A stretch of 64,000 nt of DNA from Tolypeutes matacus. Lineage: Eukaryota > Chordata > Mammalia > Cingulata > Chlamyphoridae. Positions 33,180 through 46,975 of this stretch are shown one piece after another. The translations under genes and the position numbers were made by a program. Location of the stretch: positions 882,791-946,790 of the forward strand of contig JAKSZT010038899.1 in NCBI GenBank assembly GCA_026826555.1, in the 5' to 3' direction. The notes under the pieces are model-generated. The model had not been told where the DNA came from. It did no database searches and saw only the letters and a program-made list of their open reading frames with translations. Positions within the stretch are counted from its first letter, which is position 1, and each line of letters starts with the position of its first letter.

Positions 33180-34860
33180 TTTTTAAAATTTTCCTTATTT
33201 TTTAATTTTTCAAAAAAGTTTAACAAATTGATTTTATTAATGCATATTAATAAAACATAAAATCAATAAAAATTATACAATAAATGGTATTTGGTATAAT
33301 CACATTGTTGTGCATTCATCCCTTCAATCATTTTTAGAGGATTTTTCATTCTAGTAATAAAAATAATACTAAAAAACAAAAACCAAACAAACAATACTCA
33401 TCACCTCTCAATCTCTCTATTCTTCCACTGTCATAGATAGTTGCTAATCTGTTTCCTTCTCTCTAGTTTATTTTTATTTACATTTTATAAAAACAGTCAT
33501 AAATATGATTTATTTTTTATTATACAAGTTGTGAACTTACAAAACAATCATGCATAATGTGCAGAATTCACATATATCACCCCTCTACCAACACCTTACA
33601 TTGTTGTAGAACATTTGTTACAGATTATGATAGAACAGCATCAGATTATTACCACTAATTAGGTCCATAGCTGTACACATTCCTTTATTTAAGTTTTTAA
33701 AATTTATTTTGTTTTGAACATTTAATAATTGAAAATATAAACAATTAAAAACTAAAAAGTAAACACAGATTAATAAATACATACATTTCTCTATTAAATG
33801 TACTGGATACATATAATTTTTTTGGAATCAAACAATATGTTACACAATATATTTGGTTCATAGTAATGTAATCACACAGTATTTGCCCTTTTGTGTCTGG
33901 CTTGCTTCACTCAACATAATGTCCTCCAGGCTCATCCATGTTGTCATATGTTTTATGAGTTCATTTCTTCTTACAGCTGCATAATATTCCATCATGTGAC
34001 TACACCACAGTTTGTTTATCCATTTGTCTTTTGATGGACACCTGGGTTGTTTCCAACTTTTGGCAATCATGAATAATGTTGCTATGAACATTGGTGGTCT
34101 GCTCATGTCATTGCTCTCAGTTCTTCTGGATATATACCCAGTAGTGGTATTGCTGGGTCATGTGGCAAGCCTATATTCAACTTCTTTAGGAACTGCCACA
34201 CAGTCTTCCACAGTAGCTCTACCATTCTTTATTCCCAATCACAGTGAATAAGTGTTCCTATCTCTCCACATCTTCTCCCACACTTGTAGTTCTCTGTCTT
34301 TTTAATATTGGTCATTCTAATAGGTGTGAAATTATATCTCATTGTAGTTTTGATTTGCATTCCCCTAATTATTAGTGATGTTGAGCATTTCTTCATGTGT
34401 TTTTTTTTGTTTGTTTGTTTTTTTTGCCATTTGCATTTCTTCTTTGGATAAATGTCTATTCAAGTCTTTTGCCCATTTTTTAACTGGGTCATTTATCTTT
34501 GTATTGTTGACTTGTAACATCTCTTTATATATCCTGGATATAAAATCCATATCAGATTTGTGATTTCCAAATATTTTTTCCCATTGAGTTGGCTGCTTTT
34601 TAACCCTTTTGACAAAGTCTTGTGAGTTTCAAAAGTGTTTAATTTTGAAGAGGTCCCATTTATCTATTTTTTTTCTTTTGTTGCACGTCCTTTGGGTGTA
34701 AGGTCCAAGAAACCACCACCTACTATAAGGTTTTGAAGATGTTTCCCTACATTTTCTTCTGGTAGTATTATGGTTGTGGTGGGAACATTCTTTTAATGTG
34801 TCCATATGGTTTCCACTGTCAGTAGTTTTAATTTGATTTAACATAAGTGTCCTGACTCCC
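33180..34860 (-). mobile_element. L1 3' portion (ORF2 C-terminal region and 3' UTR), antisense
   Basis: 33,520-33,700 is an old-style L1 3' UTR (AAGTTGTGAACTTACAAAACAATCATGC). The minus strand of 33,858-34,106 encodes the ORF2 C-terminus (MEYYAAVRRNEL, TTWMSLEDIMLSEASQ, KGKYCV). ORF2 continues, frameshifted, to about 34,850. The 3' UTR differs from the long one at 39,092-41,806, so two L1 lineages are present. Confidence 0.8.
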
Positions 34861-36640
34861 ACCAGGATGTATGATATAAGAACCACATGCAAAGTGAGCA
34901 ATGGGAATCCAGAAGATGGAAGAGGTGCCAGGAGAGTTAAAAGCCCTCATGACCTTCTCTAAATTCTAGACTCCAGGGAAGATATGGATGCATGAAGAAG
35001 ATGCTGAAATCTGCACTGGAAGCAGGAGAATATAAGTAAAAAAAAAACTTTCTTCACAGTTAGGAATGATGATTTACCCTCACAGAAAAATGTTGTACAA
35101 ATTCTGCTGAGAGATTTATCATCCAATAGTGTTCCCATATGGCCAGGTGGTGATATTCACATGGACATAACCATGTGAAAACACCTGGAAAGGGGCCAGT
35201 GAAAAGTCTAAGGTCATGCAGGTCCCAAGGCCTGAGCCTGAATATTGACCCAAATGAGGAGTCTATGGCACCCCATGCTCTGTACAATATGTGCTGCCCA
35301 ATGTCCTCTCATCTTGTTCATAGAAGGATGTTAGGATGAAGAAAGTTGTAAGCTCCTCAGAGAATGTGCTTCTTTGAGAGGATAGAGAAGGGGAAGACAG
35401 TTGTTTCCCCATCGGTGTGGATTCTCATGTCTGCAGAGATTAATTTGTACCATCAAATCTCACTCTGGACTGACAGCTTCTCTGAAATGGAGTGGCTCCC
35501 AGGTGACCATTGTGTTTTTGAAACAGAACACTTGTTTTCTAGTTTCTGAGGTGTACATATGGAAGGATATTTCATCTCAGGATAAATCATTCCCAGAATG
35601 TCACCCATACATAAGATGACTTAGATGGTGAGATTGATAACTTTTGTTCAGATGAGATTAAGATGGGATTTTGGAGTTGAGTTAATGCTATAATGAGGTG
35701 ACAATTATGAGCTGAATTTATTTTGTTTGTGAGATGCACATGTAAAAAGGGACCTGGAGGATGTGATTAATTTAATCACATAGAGGAGATTATCCCAAAT
35801 TATCCAGGTGGATCTTTAATGTAATCATGATTTCCCTTATGAGGAGGGAGCAGGGAAAGACATTCTTTCAGAAGAAAAGCCAAGTTGATGACTGAAGTAA
35901 GATCCTACCTTCCTGGATGGAAAAAGAGAACATGAGACAAAGAATGGATATCTGAAAGTGGTCAAGGACAAGAAAACAGATTTTCCCCTTGAGACTCCAG
36001 AGAGAATAAGACTCCTGTGGATCCCTTGCTTTTGCCACAGTGTAAAAACTTTAGAATTCTGAGTGTGGGAAAAATGAGAATAAATGTGTGTTGTATACTA
36101 TTATGGTTATTTGTCTCAGCAGTCATAAAATTAATACACAGTGTTTTATTGCATGTCAATACATGTTGATTCCCAACCTGCTTTCTCACCAAATTAGGAG
36201 TTTCCATGATGGAAAGTAAGAGATTTCATTCATGATAATCTTAACCCCTCCACAACACCAGGGGTATAAGGGTTAGGGCACATGTCTGGGAAAATTAAAA
36301 TAACCTCCATGCTAACTCCATTGCATGCTGCTGGCACATGACAACTGAAAATCACAGTGGATTACAAATGAAAAATGTCTTCCTCAGTGAAACATTTATG
36401 AAATCTCTCAACACATGCCATATAAATTCACCTCTGACATCTGAACATCCCCAAAATATCAACTAATCACACCATCACCTCAAAACTCAAATCTCATCTA
36501 AATCTCATCACTGGGGTGAATGGTCACAGAGTTTTGGAGACTCCACAATGATGGTATGTCTCTAAGCGGAGCCAGAATTACCTCCATATTGTCCAGCTGT
36601 TAAATAGGGAGAGATATATCACTAACAAAAGGACATAACA
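34861..36640. other. unassigned IGHV intergenic DNA with old repeats
   Basis: Contains a MIR-like stretch (about 35,140-35,300), an LTR/MaLR-like repeat at about 35,740-35,950 and otherwise unrecognised sequence. No V exon or recombination signal was found. Confidence 0.4.
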
Positions 36641-36644
36641 GGGC

Positions 36645-36870
36645 AACAACCAGCAAGATGGTGGTTGATTAAGGAGCACCTAGATTCACCTTGTGCTGCT
36701 GTAATCACCCAGAGCTATATAAAACACCTGTTTGGGGCTCCAGGAGAACAGAAGAGCATCCTGAAACATCCTTGAAAGAATGGAATGAGGAGACTGCCCT
36801 TCTGCAAAGAAGATTCATAAGTAGAACACTCCACACCATGGAGGCTGGTGCCCATCCTCCACTGGCAGCT
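36645..36870 (+). repeat. L1 5' UTR fragment, sense
   Basis: CCAGCAAGATGGTGGTTGATTAAGGAGC to ACTGGCAGCT matches 11,410-11,645 (shared GGGGCTCCAGGAGA, CATCCTTGAAAGAATGGAA, AGATTTATAAGTAGA-type blocks). Only the first part of the 5' UTR is present. Confidence 0.75.
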
Positions 36871-39091
36871 CAAATCCCTCATTTTGTGTATAACTGCTGT
36901 GCTCTGTGCATTGTGTGTCAGTTTTGGTTTTGCATTGTTTTATTTGTTTTCTAGGTATATTTCTCATCACTTTTTAAGATTATGTCCTTCCATGACCTTG
37001 GTTAGCTGTCATAAAGAAGATCCATAAATATGGGAGATGTTATGAGGTTCCTGGGGTGACCAGCATAGAGTGGGCACTCAGCAGGTGGAGGGAGCCCAAT
37101 GGTTAATTTGTCATATCTTGCAGTTGTCCTGCTCTGGAGGACAATTGTACTCAGCTGTCACTTTTGACTGAAACGTCAAGAGCAAAGGGACTGTGGCCTG
37201 TTCATGCAATGGTTCTTATGCCTGGTATGATCTTGTAAAATTTGGATTGAACTAGTAAGTAAAGAAATCATCTTGTAGTTCTCTCATGTGAGCTTTTATG
37301 AGAGAAAGTGTTGTCCCATGAACTAGCCCTTAATACAATTGCAGGAGATGGAGCTGGAAACATCCTGATAGAAGAAGTTTCAATTGTACAGGAAAAGTGT
37401 GCAGATACCATAACTACTTAAAATGAATACCACAAGTAAATGTGATTCTTTCAGTTTCTGGTGGGAATATAAAATCATAAGTAGTAGCAAAATAAGTAAA
37501 TACTGGATATTATCTGGACAGCTTCACAATATTTAATATGCAATGGTTTAGATCTATCAGAACCCCCAATTTCTAAGATTTTTTCAAAGATATACATATA
37601 ATTATTATCATTATTTTTATTTTTAGTTCAGTCATAGATTTTAACAGATTAAACAGGGCAAGGTATGGGGCTGGTTGTCTTCAGGGAACAGAGATGAGTG
37701 TTCTGGAAAAGCTGGGTCTAAATGATAGCATTCAGGAAAATTGATCCCTCATTATGTGGTATGTGGGGTTAAACACACCCATATGCTATTTCATATTTAC
37801 CATAACACACTAATCATTTGAAGTATCAATGATCCCTTCATTTCACAAATGTAAAATTACAAACTTTGTAGCAAGTTTGGTTAGAGAGAAGTACCACATT
37901 TTATTTGTTCCATTCTAACTTCAGGATCTTCAGAATTCATCCAGAAAACTCAAAAATTCAAAAACAGAGGGTTTCTGTGTTTTTACTATAATGTGCATAT
38001 TGATCTTTTCAATGTTTTCTTTCTTGGGATGTTTGAATTTTTGACCGTTTTGAGTGGTGTGTTTCCTCATTCTAGTGGAATTGTAACTTTAAATCTTGTT
38101 TCTGATCATCATTTTTTACTCTTATTCTGTAACTTTTATTAAATATCTTGAAAGCGATTTCATACTGAACTTCTCATTTCTTAGTGTTTTCTCTGTTTTC
38201 TATTTCTTTTTCTCTTTGTGGAGAACATTGAATTCTGTCTTCCAAAGCATTATGCAAATAATTTACTGCCTATTTTTCAGCATTCAATCCCAGCTTAAAC
38301 AGTTATATGTTTTTAAGAAGATGTGAATGTGATACACATTAGTTATTAATTTTTAAATTCATTGGAGTCCAGCCACAGAACACTAAATCTTTACTTAATT
38401 GGTGGTTTATTTTGTTTAATTGCTAAAATAAAGACTGTATGGGTCAGATAAGACATATGCAACAGAATGCAAATGGTGGGAATCTAAAATATGTGTCCTA
38501 GGGGTACATTTCTTGGTATCCTGCTCATTACTCCTGCCAACATGGGGTCAATGCACTGTACTTCTCTTTTCACAATGGGAGTGAGCATGGACAAGGAATG
38601 CTGATATTCATTGTCTTGTACATGAAATCTCAATAGGCAAGTTTAATATTACATATTCAAAGGGCATAGCATTTTTATAATCCATGATCATTTTTCAAAT
38701 GTTAAAATGCTTAGTCATTGAACTTGGAAGTATTTCAAAGCTGTTCCTTTACTTAGATTGATGTAGCTATTATATAAGTGGAAAGACATATATTCTGTTA
38801 TTATTGTCCCCATCAAGTCTACAATAAGACTCTTATTCAAATGAGTTTGGCCATGTGAACGTTGGTATGTTTGTGACTGTATGTGAATATATAAAATAGT
38901 TTGTATTTATGAGAGTGTGGGATTAGGTATGAAGCTTTGTTCTAAATGCAGGTGAGAATTTGAGTGTGGATATGTTGGTGTGACTGGCATGTGAGACAAT
39001 GAGTAGGTAAAAATAAGTTTGTGTATGGGAGCAAGTGACTCATCTTGTGCATGAATGATAATGCAGGCAAGTGTAGGTGTACATAAAATGT
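36871..39091. other. unassigned AT-rich DNA ending in a GT-rich tract
   Basis: No gene or V homology. The end (about 38,850-39,090) is GT-rich and appears to continue on the far side of the L1 at 46,976-47,230, so the L1 split one tract. Rough composition only; no tandem unit defined. Confidence 0.4.
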
Positions 39092-39218
39092 ATTTTTTTA
39101 TTTTTTAATTAATTTATTTTTTATTGTGGATAAAAATAAAAATTTTCGCAGTACATACCAATATTTGTAAAATGATATATAAATATATTTGCATATATGT
39201 GCATTTGCTTACAAAATG

Positions 39219-39264
<46 letters not shown>

Positions 39265-41806
39265 TTTTTAACAGGTGCTTAGATTACCTAAAATTTTACA
39301 TGGAACCTTCCGGGATTCCCATGTTCCCCACCTCCCACACCTCCCACCACATCCCACACAAAACAAACATCTCCCACAAGTGTGGCCCATCACCTTCAAT
39401 GGACTTACACATCCTGGGGCCTTGCCATCAACCATAGAACACAATTCATATCGTAGACCACACTCTCTCCAACACAGTTCTGAATGGTGTGTGCTGATTT
39501 AAAATGGCCTACATCCATTGCCACAACAGCACTCAGGACAACCTCCAAATCCCAAAAAAGCTCCTGTATTTCAACTGCACATCTACTCCCTGCTCCGAAA
39601 GTATCCAGTGGCCACTGGCTCCACCTCACTGTTATAATTTCTTCCATTGCTAGAATGACCATATGTGTACAAGAAAATACCATCAAGTGCACTCTAGTGT
39701 ATAGTTCTTCCCGCAATCCTGAGGAGACTGGGATGGTGATGTCCACCCCACCTCCAATTGAGAGAGGGCTTATATTCCATGGATAGGGTAGGTGGGATGA
39801 TCTTGCCTGCAGATGCAGGCCCTCTCCATTCCCTGGGCTGGCCATTGCACATCATTGTCTCCTCACCAGGGGACTTGGATGAGTCCATTGAGCTGTAGGT
39901 TAGGAGTTGCACCTCCACCGAGATTCAACGCACACCTGGCACATAGGTAGGCCAGAGGCTCCAGTCTCTGGAAGTATACTTAAAAACTCCAGCATCACAT
40001 ATAGATTTGAATAGAAGGGACTGATGAACCATGTTCAGGGAGGACTTATTTGAGTCCAATTCTGTCACTTCCAGGAGCACAGATTCCAACATAGAGCACA
40101 CTGATATGGCATCAGTCTCAGGGGCTATTCCACCTTATATAGGACCTGGGTGTTTCCTGAGCTCTCAGGAGCCCCTCTGTGTGGGGTGATATGCACTTTG
40201 ATGTTATATGAGCTCCTACTGAGGTGTGCATAAGAGTTACCTCTGGAATGACCTCCCGACTCTTTTTGAAGTTTCTTAGCCACTTGAACTCATTTGTCTT
40301 TACCTTTTCCTGCTTTTATTCAAGGTCTTTTGCCAGTTGTGTTGCCGGTTGGCACTTAGTATTAATCCCTTGTTGCCAGGGAGGCTCATCCCCAGGAGTC
40401 ATGTCACATGTTGGGGGGAAGGTAATGCATTCATATGCTGAGTTTGGCTTAGAGACAGGTCACATTTCAGCAACAAGGAGGCTCTCAGGTGGCAACCCTT
40501 AGGCACCCCATAACAGTAAGCTAAGTTTCAGTTACAAGAGCAAAGACTTATAAGTGTAGTCATCAATAAAAAGAACTCATCAGTGGGTCATCCTTTTTTG
40601 ACAGACATTGTCCTTGCACTAAGAGGACAGTTGCTGCTCCCTTGGAGAATGTGGCAGAGCTCTTCAGGCTAGGAATTCAGATTCCCTCATTTATTGTGTG
40701 ATTGTCCACCCACTGTGACCATGCCCCATCTTTGATCTTTTGAACAATTTTGTATATCTTTCATGATATTCGGATGAACTTACCCCCATGAATAACCCCT
40801 CCCAGACACGCCCCACCAATAATCCCCTGCAGTACCCATTGCAACCCTTCTGTGATCCAAATTGTCCATGAACATATAGTCCATAAAATAATCAAATATA
40901 CACTTAATAGGATAAAGAAACAACAATGATAAGCTCACATGCAAGAGACAAACATAAGGAAATTCAGGAAGAAAACAAACAAACAAACAATCAAACAAAA
41001 AACAAAACACAACAAAATATAATTACCAGATTGGGACATTGAAAAAAATGGGGGAAAAAGCAAAAGAAATGCCATATATATATATATTCTTTTATTCCTT
41101 TTATCACTGTGTTATCAGATGTCCGGTGTGCCATGACACCTTCCCCCTCTCAATCCCCATTGTCTCCCAAATTTTCATTTAATTTTCAAAGAAGATTTAG
41201 GTCACAGCAAAGTCACACACGGAGTACCAGAGACTCCCAGATACCAAACCACCTCCCCTTCCCACCCCATATTAACCCACCCCACTTTTTTTTTGGATGT
41301 TAGCATTGTTATAACTGCTATGCAGATAGCAAAATATAGCAACTAAACATTGTCAATGATTTACAGTATACTTTATAATTTAGATAATACAGTTTAATTA
41401 GTTTTGATGATATTTACCATGTCCTGTGTCTATTACTGTAAGGTAATGAAAAACCTTTCCCATGACCACTAAATACCCCATTAGATCTTAACTGTTCCTT
41501 CTTCACCACCCCCCTGGGGCATATGACAAACCCCTCTCTTGACTCATGGAATGTCAAGATTCATAGTTACATGCCCTGGGTATTTGAACCTGCCCCTCCT
41601 AATTTACCCACCTGTCAACGCTGCATCACCAAACCCAGTAATATCACTACCCATCTGTCCTATCCTTCAATATGCAACTATATTCTATCCCTTTACCATA
41701 GATTATGTCCATATGGGTGATGGCTCAAGGCCTGCTCTTCTCTTACTTTCCCTTGTTAACCTATCTTTCAGACAATGGTTCTCAGACACTGCTCACTTTC
41801 CTCAGT
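39092..41806 (-). repeat. long L1 3' UTR (about 2.7 kb)
   Basis: Non-coding sequence between the ORF2 end and the poly-A. Large parts recur with the same module order at 24,747-26,314, 29,789-32,105 and 17,180-17,660, which argues that it travels as one unit with L1 RNA. It contains a TA microsatellite (39,222-39,256) and AAAC repeats near 40,975-41,010. Confidence 0.7.
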
Positions 41807-44800
41807 TCAAATCTGTGAGGTCATATATGGTTCATCCCTCAGTGCCTGGCTTGCTTCACTCAACATAAGGTCTTCAAGATTCATCCACGTTATTCCATGT
41901 GTTAGCACTTTGTTCCTTCTTACAGCTGAGTAATATTCCATTGTATGTATGTACCACATTTTGCTTATCCATTCCTCTGTTGATGGGCACCGGGGCTGAT
42001 TCCAAATTTGGCAATGGTGAACAATGCAGCTATGAACATTGATGTGCATATATCTGTTTGTGACTTTGCTTTCAGTTCTTCAGGGTATATACCCAGCAGT
42101 GGAATTGCTGGATCATATGGAAGATCTATTGTTAGTTTTCTGAGGAACCGCCAAACTGTCCTCCACAGTGGCTGGACCATACCGCAGTCCCACCAGCAGT
42201 GGATGAGGGTTCCTATTCCTCCACATCCTCTCCGTCGTTTAGTGTCTCCTGTTTTTTTAATAGCTGCCATTCTGATGGGTGTAAAGTGGTATGTCATTGA
42301 AGTTTTGATTTGCATTTCACTGATAGCAAGCGATGTTGAACATTTTTTCATGTGCTTTTTAGCCATTTGTATTTCTTCCTTGGTGAAGTGTCTTTTCAGG
42401 TCACTTGCCCATTTTTTAAATGGGTTGTTTGTCCTTTTATTTTCAAGGTGTAGAATTACTTTATATATGCAGGATTTCTCCTATCAGAAAATGGTTGCCA
42501 AATATTTTCTCCCTTTGGGTAGGCTGCCTTTTTATTTTCTTAATAACATCCTTTGAGGTGCAGAAGTTTTTATTTTGATGAGATCCCATTTATCAATTTT
42601 TTCTCTTGTTGCTCGTGCTTTGGCTGTGAAGTTCATGAAACCATTTCCTCTTACAAGGTACTGTATATGCTTCCCTACATAATCTTCCAAGGTCTTAATG
42701 GTTTTGGCTCTTATATTTAGATCTTTGATCCATCTTGAGTTGATTTTTATATAAGGTGTGAGATGGTATTCTTCTCTCATTCTTTTGGTTATGGATATCC
42801 AGTTCTCCAAGTACCACTTTTTAAACAGGGCATTCTGTCACAACTGAGTGGGCTTTGTGGTCTTGTCAAATATCAGATAACTGTATATGTGAGGATCTAT
42901 ATCAGAACTCTCAATTCGGTTCCATTGTTCAGTAGGTCTATTCTTGAGCCAATACCATGCAGTTTTGATCACTGTAGCTTTGTAGTATGTTTTAACATCA
43001 GGTAGTGTGATACCTCCAACCTCATTTTTTTTTTTCAATATGTCTTTGGCAATTCAGGGTCACTTGCCTCTCCAAATATATTTTGTGGTTAGTTTTTCCA
43101 GTTCCTTAAATTATACAGTGTTGACTTTTATTGGGATTACATTAAATCTGTAGGTTAATTTGTGTGGGATAGACATCTTGTTGAAGTTTAGTCTTCCTAT
43201 TCAAGAACAGGGAATATTTTTCCATTTCTTTAAGTCTTCTTTGATTTCCTTTAACAGTGTTGTGTAGTTTTCTGTATATAAGTCCTTTACATCTTTAGTT
43301 AAATTTATTCCTAGGTATTTGATTCTTTTAGTTACTTTTGTAAATGGTATTTTTTTTCCTGATTTCCTCCTCAGTTTGTTCGTTATTGGTGTATAGAAAT
43401 GCTACTGATTTTTGAGCATTGATCTTATAACCTGCAATATTACTGAACTCCTATATAGGTTCTAGAAACCTTGGTGTAGATTTCTCAGTGCTTTCTATGT
43501 ATAGAATCATGTCATCTGCAAATAATGAAATTTTTACTTCTTCTTTTCCAATCTGGATGCCTTTTATGTCCTTTTCTTGTCTCAGTGCTCGCTCAGGTAC
43601 TTCTAAGGCAATGTTAACTAGGAGTGGTGATAGTGGGCATCCTTGTCTAGTTCCCAATCTCAGAGGGGAAGGCTTTTAGGATTTCACCATAGAAAATGAT
43701 GTTAGCTTTGGGTTTTTCATATATACCCTTGATCATATTCAGAAAGTTTCCATCTATTCCTATCTTTTGTAGTGTTTTTATGAGGAAAGAGTGCTGTATT
43801 TTGTTGAATGCCTTTTCTGCATTTATAGAGATGATCATGTGACTTTTTTCCTTCAATCTGTTTATGTGGTGTATTACTTTGATTGATTTTCTTATATTGA
43901 ACCATCCTTGAATACCCAGGATGAAACCCACTTGGTCATGGTGTGTAATCCTTTTGATATTTTGTTGAATGCGATTAGCAAGTATTTTCTTGAGGATTTT
44001 AGCTTCTAGGATCATTAGAGTAATTGGTCTGTAATTTTCCTTTCTTGTGGTTTCTTTATTTGGTTTTGGTATTAGGGTAATGTTGGCATCATAGATTGAG
44101 TTAGGCAACATTACTTCTACTTCTATTTTTTGGAAGAGCTTAAATAGAATTGGTGTTAGCTCTTTCCGGAATGTTTGGTAGAATTCAGCTGTGAAGCCAT
44201 CTGGTCCTGGGCTCTTCATAGTTGGGAGGTTTTTGATGACTGAGTCTATCTCTTTACTTGTAATTGGACTGTTGAGTTCATCTATTTCTTCTTTCATCAA
44301 TGTAGGCTGTTTGTGGGTTTATAGAAACTTGGCCATTTCCTGTAAAGTATTATTCTTGTTGGCATATAATTTTTCAAAGTATCCTCTTATGATACTCTTT
44401 ATTTCTGTGGGGTCAGTAGTGATATACCCTTGCTCATTCCTTATTTTATGTATTTGCATCTGTTCTCTCTTTTTCTTTGTTAGTCTGCATAAGGGTTTAT
44501 CAATTTTATTGATATTCTCGAAAAACCAGCTTTTGGTTTTGTTTATTGATTCCAGTGCTTTCTCATTCTCTATTTCATTTAGTTCTACTCTAATCTTTGT
44601 TATTTCCTTCTTTCTATTTCCTTTAGTTTATTTTGTTGTTGTTTTTCTAATTCCTCCAAGTGTGCAGTTAGGTCTTCAATTTTAGCTCTTTCTTCTTTTT
44701 TTATATATGAATTTATGGCTATGAAATTCCCTCTCAGGACTGCTTTCGCTGCATCCCAAAGGTTTTGATATGTTGTGTTGTGTTTTCATTAGTTTCAAGG

Positions 44801-45618
44801 TAGTTACTCATTTCTTTTGAGATTTCCTCTTTGACCCACTGTTTGTCTAAGAGTGTGTTGTTTAACTTCCATAGACTTGTGCCTAACTTGATTCTCTGGC
44901 CCTTAGTGATTTCCAGTTTTATCCCGTTGTGGTCAGAGAAATTTCTTTGCATAATCTCACTGTTTCTGAATTCATTGAGAGTTGTTCTGTGGTCTAGCAT
45001 GTGGTCTATTTTAGAGTGTGTTCCATGTGCACTCGAGAAGAATGTAAATCCCGCTGTATTTGGGTGTAGCGTTCTGTATATGTCTATTAAGTTCAGGTCT
45101 TTTAATGTATTGTTGCGTGCCTTAGTTTCTTTATTGATTCTCTGATTAGATGTTCTGTCTAATGATGATAGTGGTGTGTTGAAGTCCCCTGCTATAATTG
45201 TAGTGTTTTTATTTCTCCTCTTAGTTTTACCAGAGCTTACCTCACATATTTTGAGACACCCCGTTAGGTGCATAAATGTTGATGATTGTTCTCTCTTCTT
45301 GAGAGTTTACTCCTTTTACTAATATGTAGTGTCTATCTTTGTCTCTTACAACCTAGTTTTGCATTTAAAGTCTATTTTGTCTGATATTAGAATAGGTACT
45401 CCTGCCCTTTTTTGGTTATTGTTAGATTTTAAAATGTTTTTCCAGCCAATCTCTTTCAGCCCCCTTGAATCCCTGGGTCGAACGTGGGTTTCTTGTATAC
45501 AGCATATAGATGGATCGTATTTTCTTATCCATTCTGCCAATCTGTGTCTTTTGATTAGTGAATTTAATCCATTAACATTCAGTGTTATTACTCGTAACGA
45601 ATATCTTACTTCTGCCAT
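41807..45618 (-). pseudogene. L1 ORF2 (endonuclease-reverse transcriptase), multiply broken
   Basis: ORF2p nicks target DNA and reverse-transcribes L1 RNA. On the minus strand the order is normal. The endonuclease start is at 45,618 (TLNVNGLNS, CCIQETHV) and continues at 44,734-45,273 (AGDFNTPLSSLDR, SKIDH, SDHNGIKLEI). RT at 43,647-44,300 has [20 protein letters not shown] and a degraded palm; 43,451-43,657 has [13 protein letters not shown] and the catalytic [10 protein letters not shown]. The C-terminal region is at 41,807-43,038. At least six frame breaks or stops separate these segments, so no functional protein is expected. Confidence 0.9.
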
Positions 45619-45856
45619 TTTTTCTTTGGGTTAACGTATGTCACATGTTGTTTTGTTTCTCTTTTTGTCTTTTCAGTTGTTTTTAAACTCTCCTCTAACT
45701 CTCACTCCTTTGTTTTTTTCCTTTCAACTTGTAGAGATTCCTTTAGTATTTCTTGAAGTGCTGGTTTCTTATTGATGTACTCTCTTAATTACTGTTTATC
45801 TGTGAATATTTTGGACTCTCCAACATTTTTGAATGCCAGTTTGCTGGATAGAGGAT

Positions 45857-46609
45857 TCATGGCTGGAAGTTTTTTTCTTTTAGTGTTTTGACTATGTCAT
45901 ACCACTGTCTTCTTGCCTCCATGGTTTCAGTTGAGAAATCAGCACTTAATCTTATTGTGCTTCCCTTGTATGTGATGGTTCTCTTTTCTCTTGTTGCCTT
46001 GAGTATTTTCTCTTTGTCTTGAGCATTGGACATTTTGACAAGTATACGTCTTGGAGTTGGCCTGTTGGGATTTATACTATTTGGGGTGTGCTGTGCTTCC
46101 TGGATCTGCACATCCATCTCTCTCAATAGGGTTGGGGAGTTTTCAGCCATTATTTCCTTCAACACTCCTTCTGTTCCCTTTCTCTTCTCTTCTCCTTCTG
46201 GGATGCCCATAATGCTTATGTTTGTGCATTTTGTGTTATCAGTTAATTCCCTGAGTCCCTGCTGGATTTTTTCTATGTTTTTGTCTATCTGTTCTACTAT
46301 CTCGTTGATTTCAGCTGTATTGTCTTCCACATCACTGATTCTTTCCTCTGCCTGTTCAAATCTGATGTTATGTGAATCTTGCATCTTTTTCATTTCTTGG
46401 ATTGTGCCATTGTTCACCATCATATCCATTACCTTTTTAGGCATGTTTGCAATATCTTCAATATGTTCTCTCAGTGTCTTCTTTATATCCTTAATCTCTT
46501 CCTTCACTTCTTTAAGTTGGTCCATGGTATTTGTTTGGATAGCTGTGATTAGTTGTTTGATGTTCTGCATCAGTTCTTGGTTTTTATTTTGTTCATTTGA
46601 CTGGTCCAT
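45857..46609 (-). pseudogene. L1 ORF1 (RNA-binding protein), premature stop
   Basis: An open frame of 250 codons starts MDQSNEQNKNQEL. Residues about 15-130 are a charged heptad-like coiled coil with many Lys/Glu. About 135-175 is the RRM start (TNISIMGIPEGEE), and 190-245 is the C-terminal domain with ILVKMSNAQDKEKILKATRE and RLSADFSTETMEARRQW. It stops after NFQP, where the 12,838 copy reads Gln-Ala-Arg, so an Arg-to-stop change cuts off roughly the last 80 residues. ORF1 and ORF2 are separated by about 240 bp. Confidence 0.88.
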
Positions 46610-46975
46610 GTTTTCCTGTTTCTCAGAGTCATTTGTATTTTTTTGTTACCCTGTGGTCATCATTTTATCTTGATGGGTTTGTCCAGTTGATTAGCTTTAC
46701 TCTATGCTCTAGAGTTTTATTTAGCTGGTGGTTCTGCATATGTGTTATTTTCTTTTTGGCCCTTTTTCTTCTTATTTTATTTCCTTGTTTCTTTCTATGT
46801 TCCCATTCTGTCCATGCCGTTGATCCACACAGATAGATGTCCCAAGATTCTCATTCCACGCATGCACAGCACAAACCCCTGGGCAGGACCTCATCCACAA
46901 TCAGCCTTGCTCTGGGATCTTGCAGTGTATGCCCTCCTACACTAATGCCATCTTGGCCCTGTCTCTAAAATGTTT

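Larger units (their letters stand above)
39092..46975 (-). mobile_element. nearly full-length L1, antisense, about 7.9 kb
   Basis: Read on the minus strand it starts near 46,975 with a CCAAGATGGC-type L1 start and has a short 5' UTR (to 46,610), ORF1, ORF2 (45,618-41,807) and a very long 3' region (41,806-39,092) ending in a poly-A (T-rich on +) and a TA microsatellite. TAAAATGT occurs at both edges (39,084-39,091 and 46,976-46,983) and could be the target-site duplication. It lies inside a GT-rich tract just upstream of a VH3 relic. ORFs are broken, so it is not autonomous. Confidence 0.85.

Noticed and set aside
34861..35620. Duplicate of the 5' flank of the VH4 unit at 49,350
   Set aside because: Similarity by eye is limited to MIR-like stretches and short common words; no V exon follows, so I do not call it a duplication.
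36645..36870. Start of a full-length L1
   Set aside because: Only the first 225 bp of the 5' UTR are present; no ORF1 or ORF2 follows.
39405..39845. Minus-strand open frame of 146 codons in the L1 3' region
   Set aside because: It lies in the 3' UTR of the antisense L1 and its relatives at 25,006-25,347 are differently broken; composition and lack of a domain argue against a protein.
42008..42556. Plus-strand open frames opposite L1 ORF2 (also 44,191-44,685 and 46,026-46,673)
   Set aside because: Long but antisense to ORF2/ORF1 coding sequence; the residues mirror the opposite-strand L1 codons.
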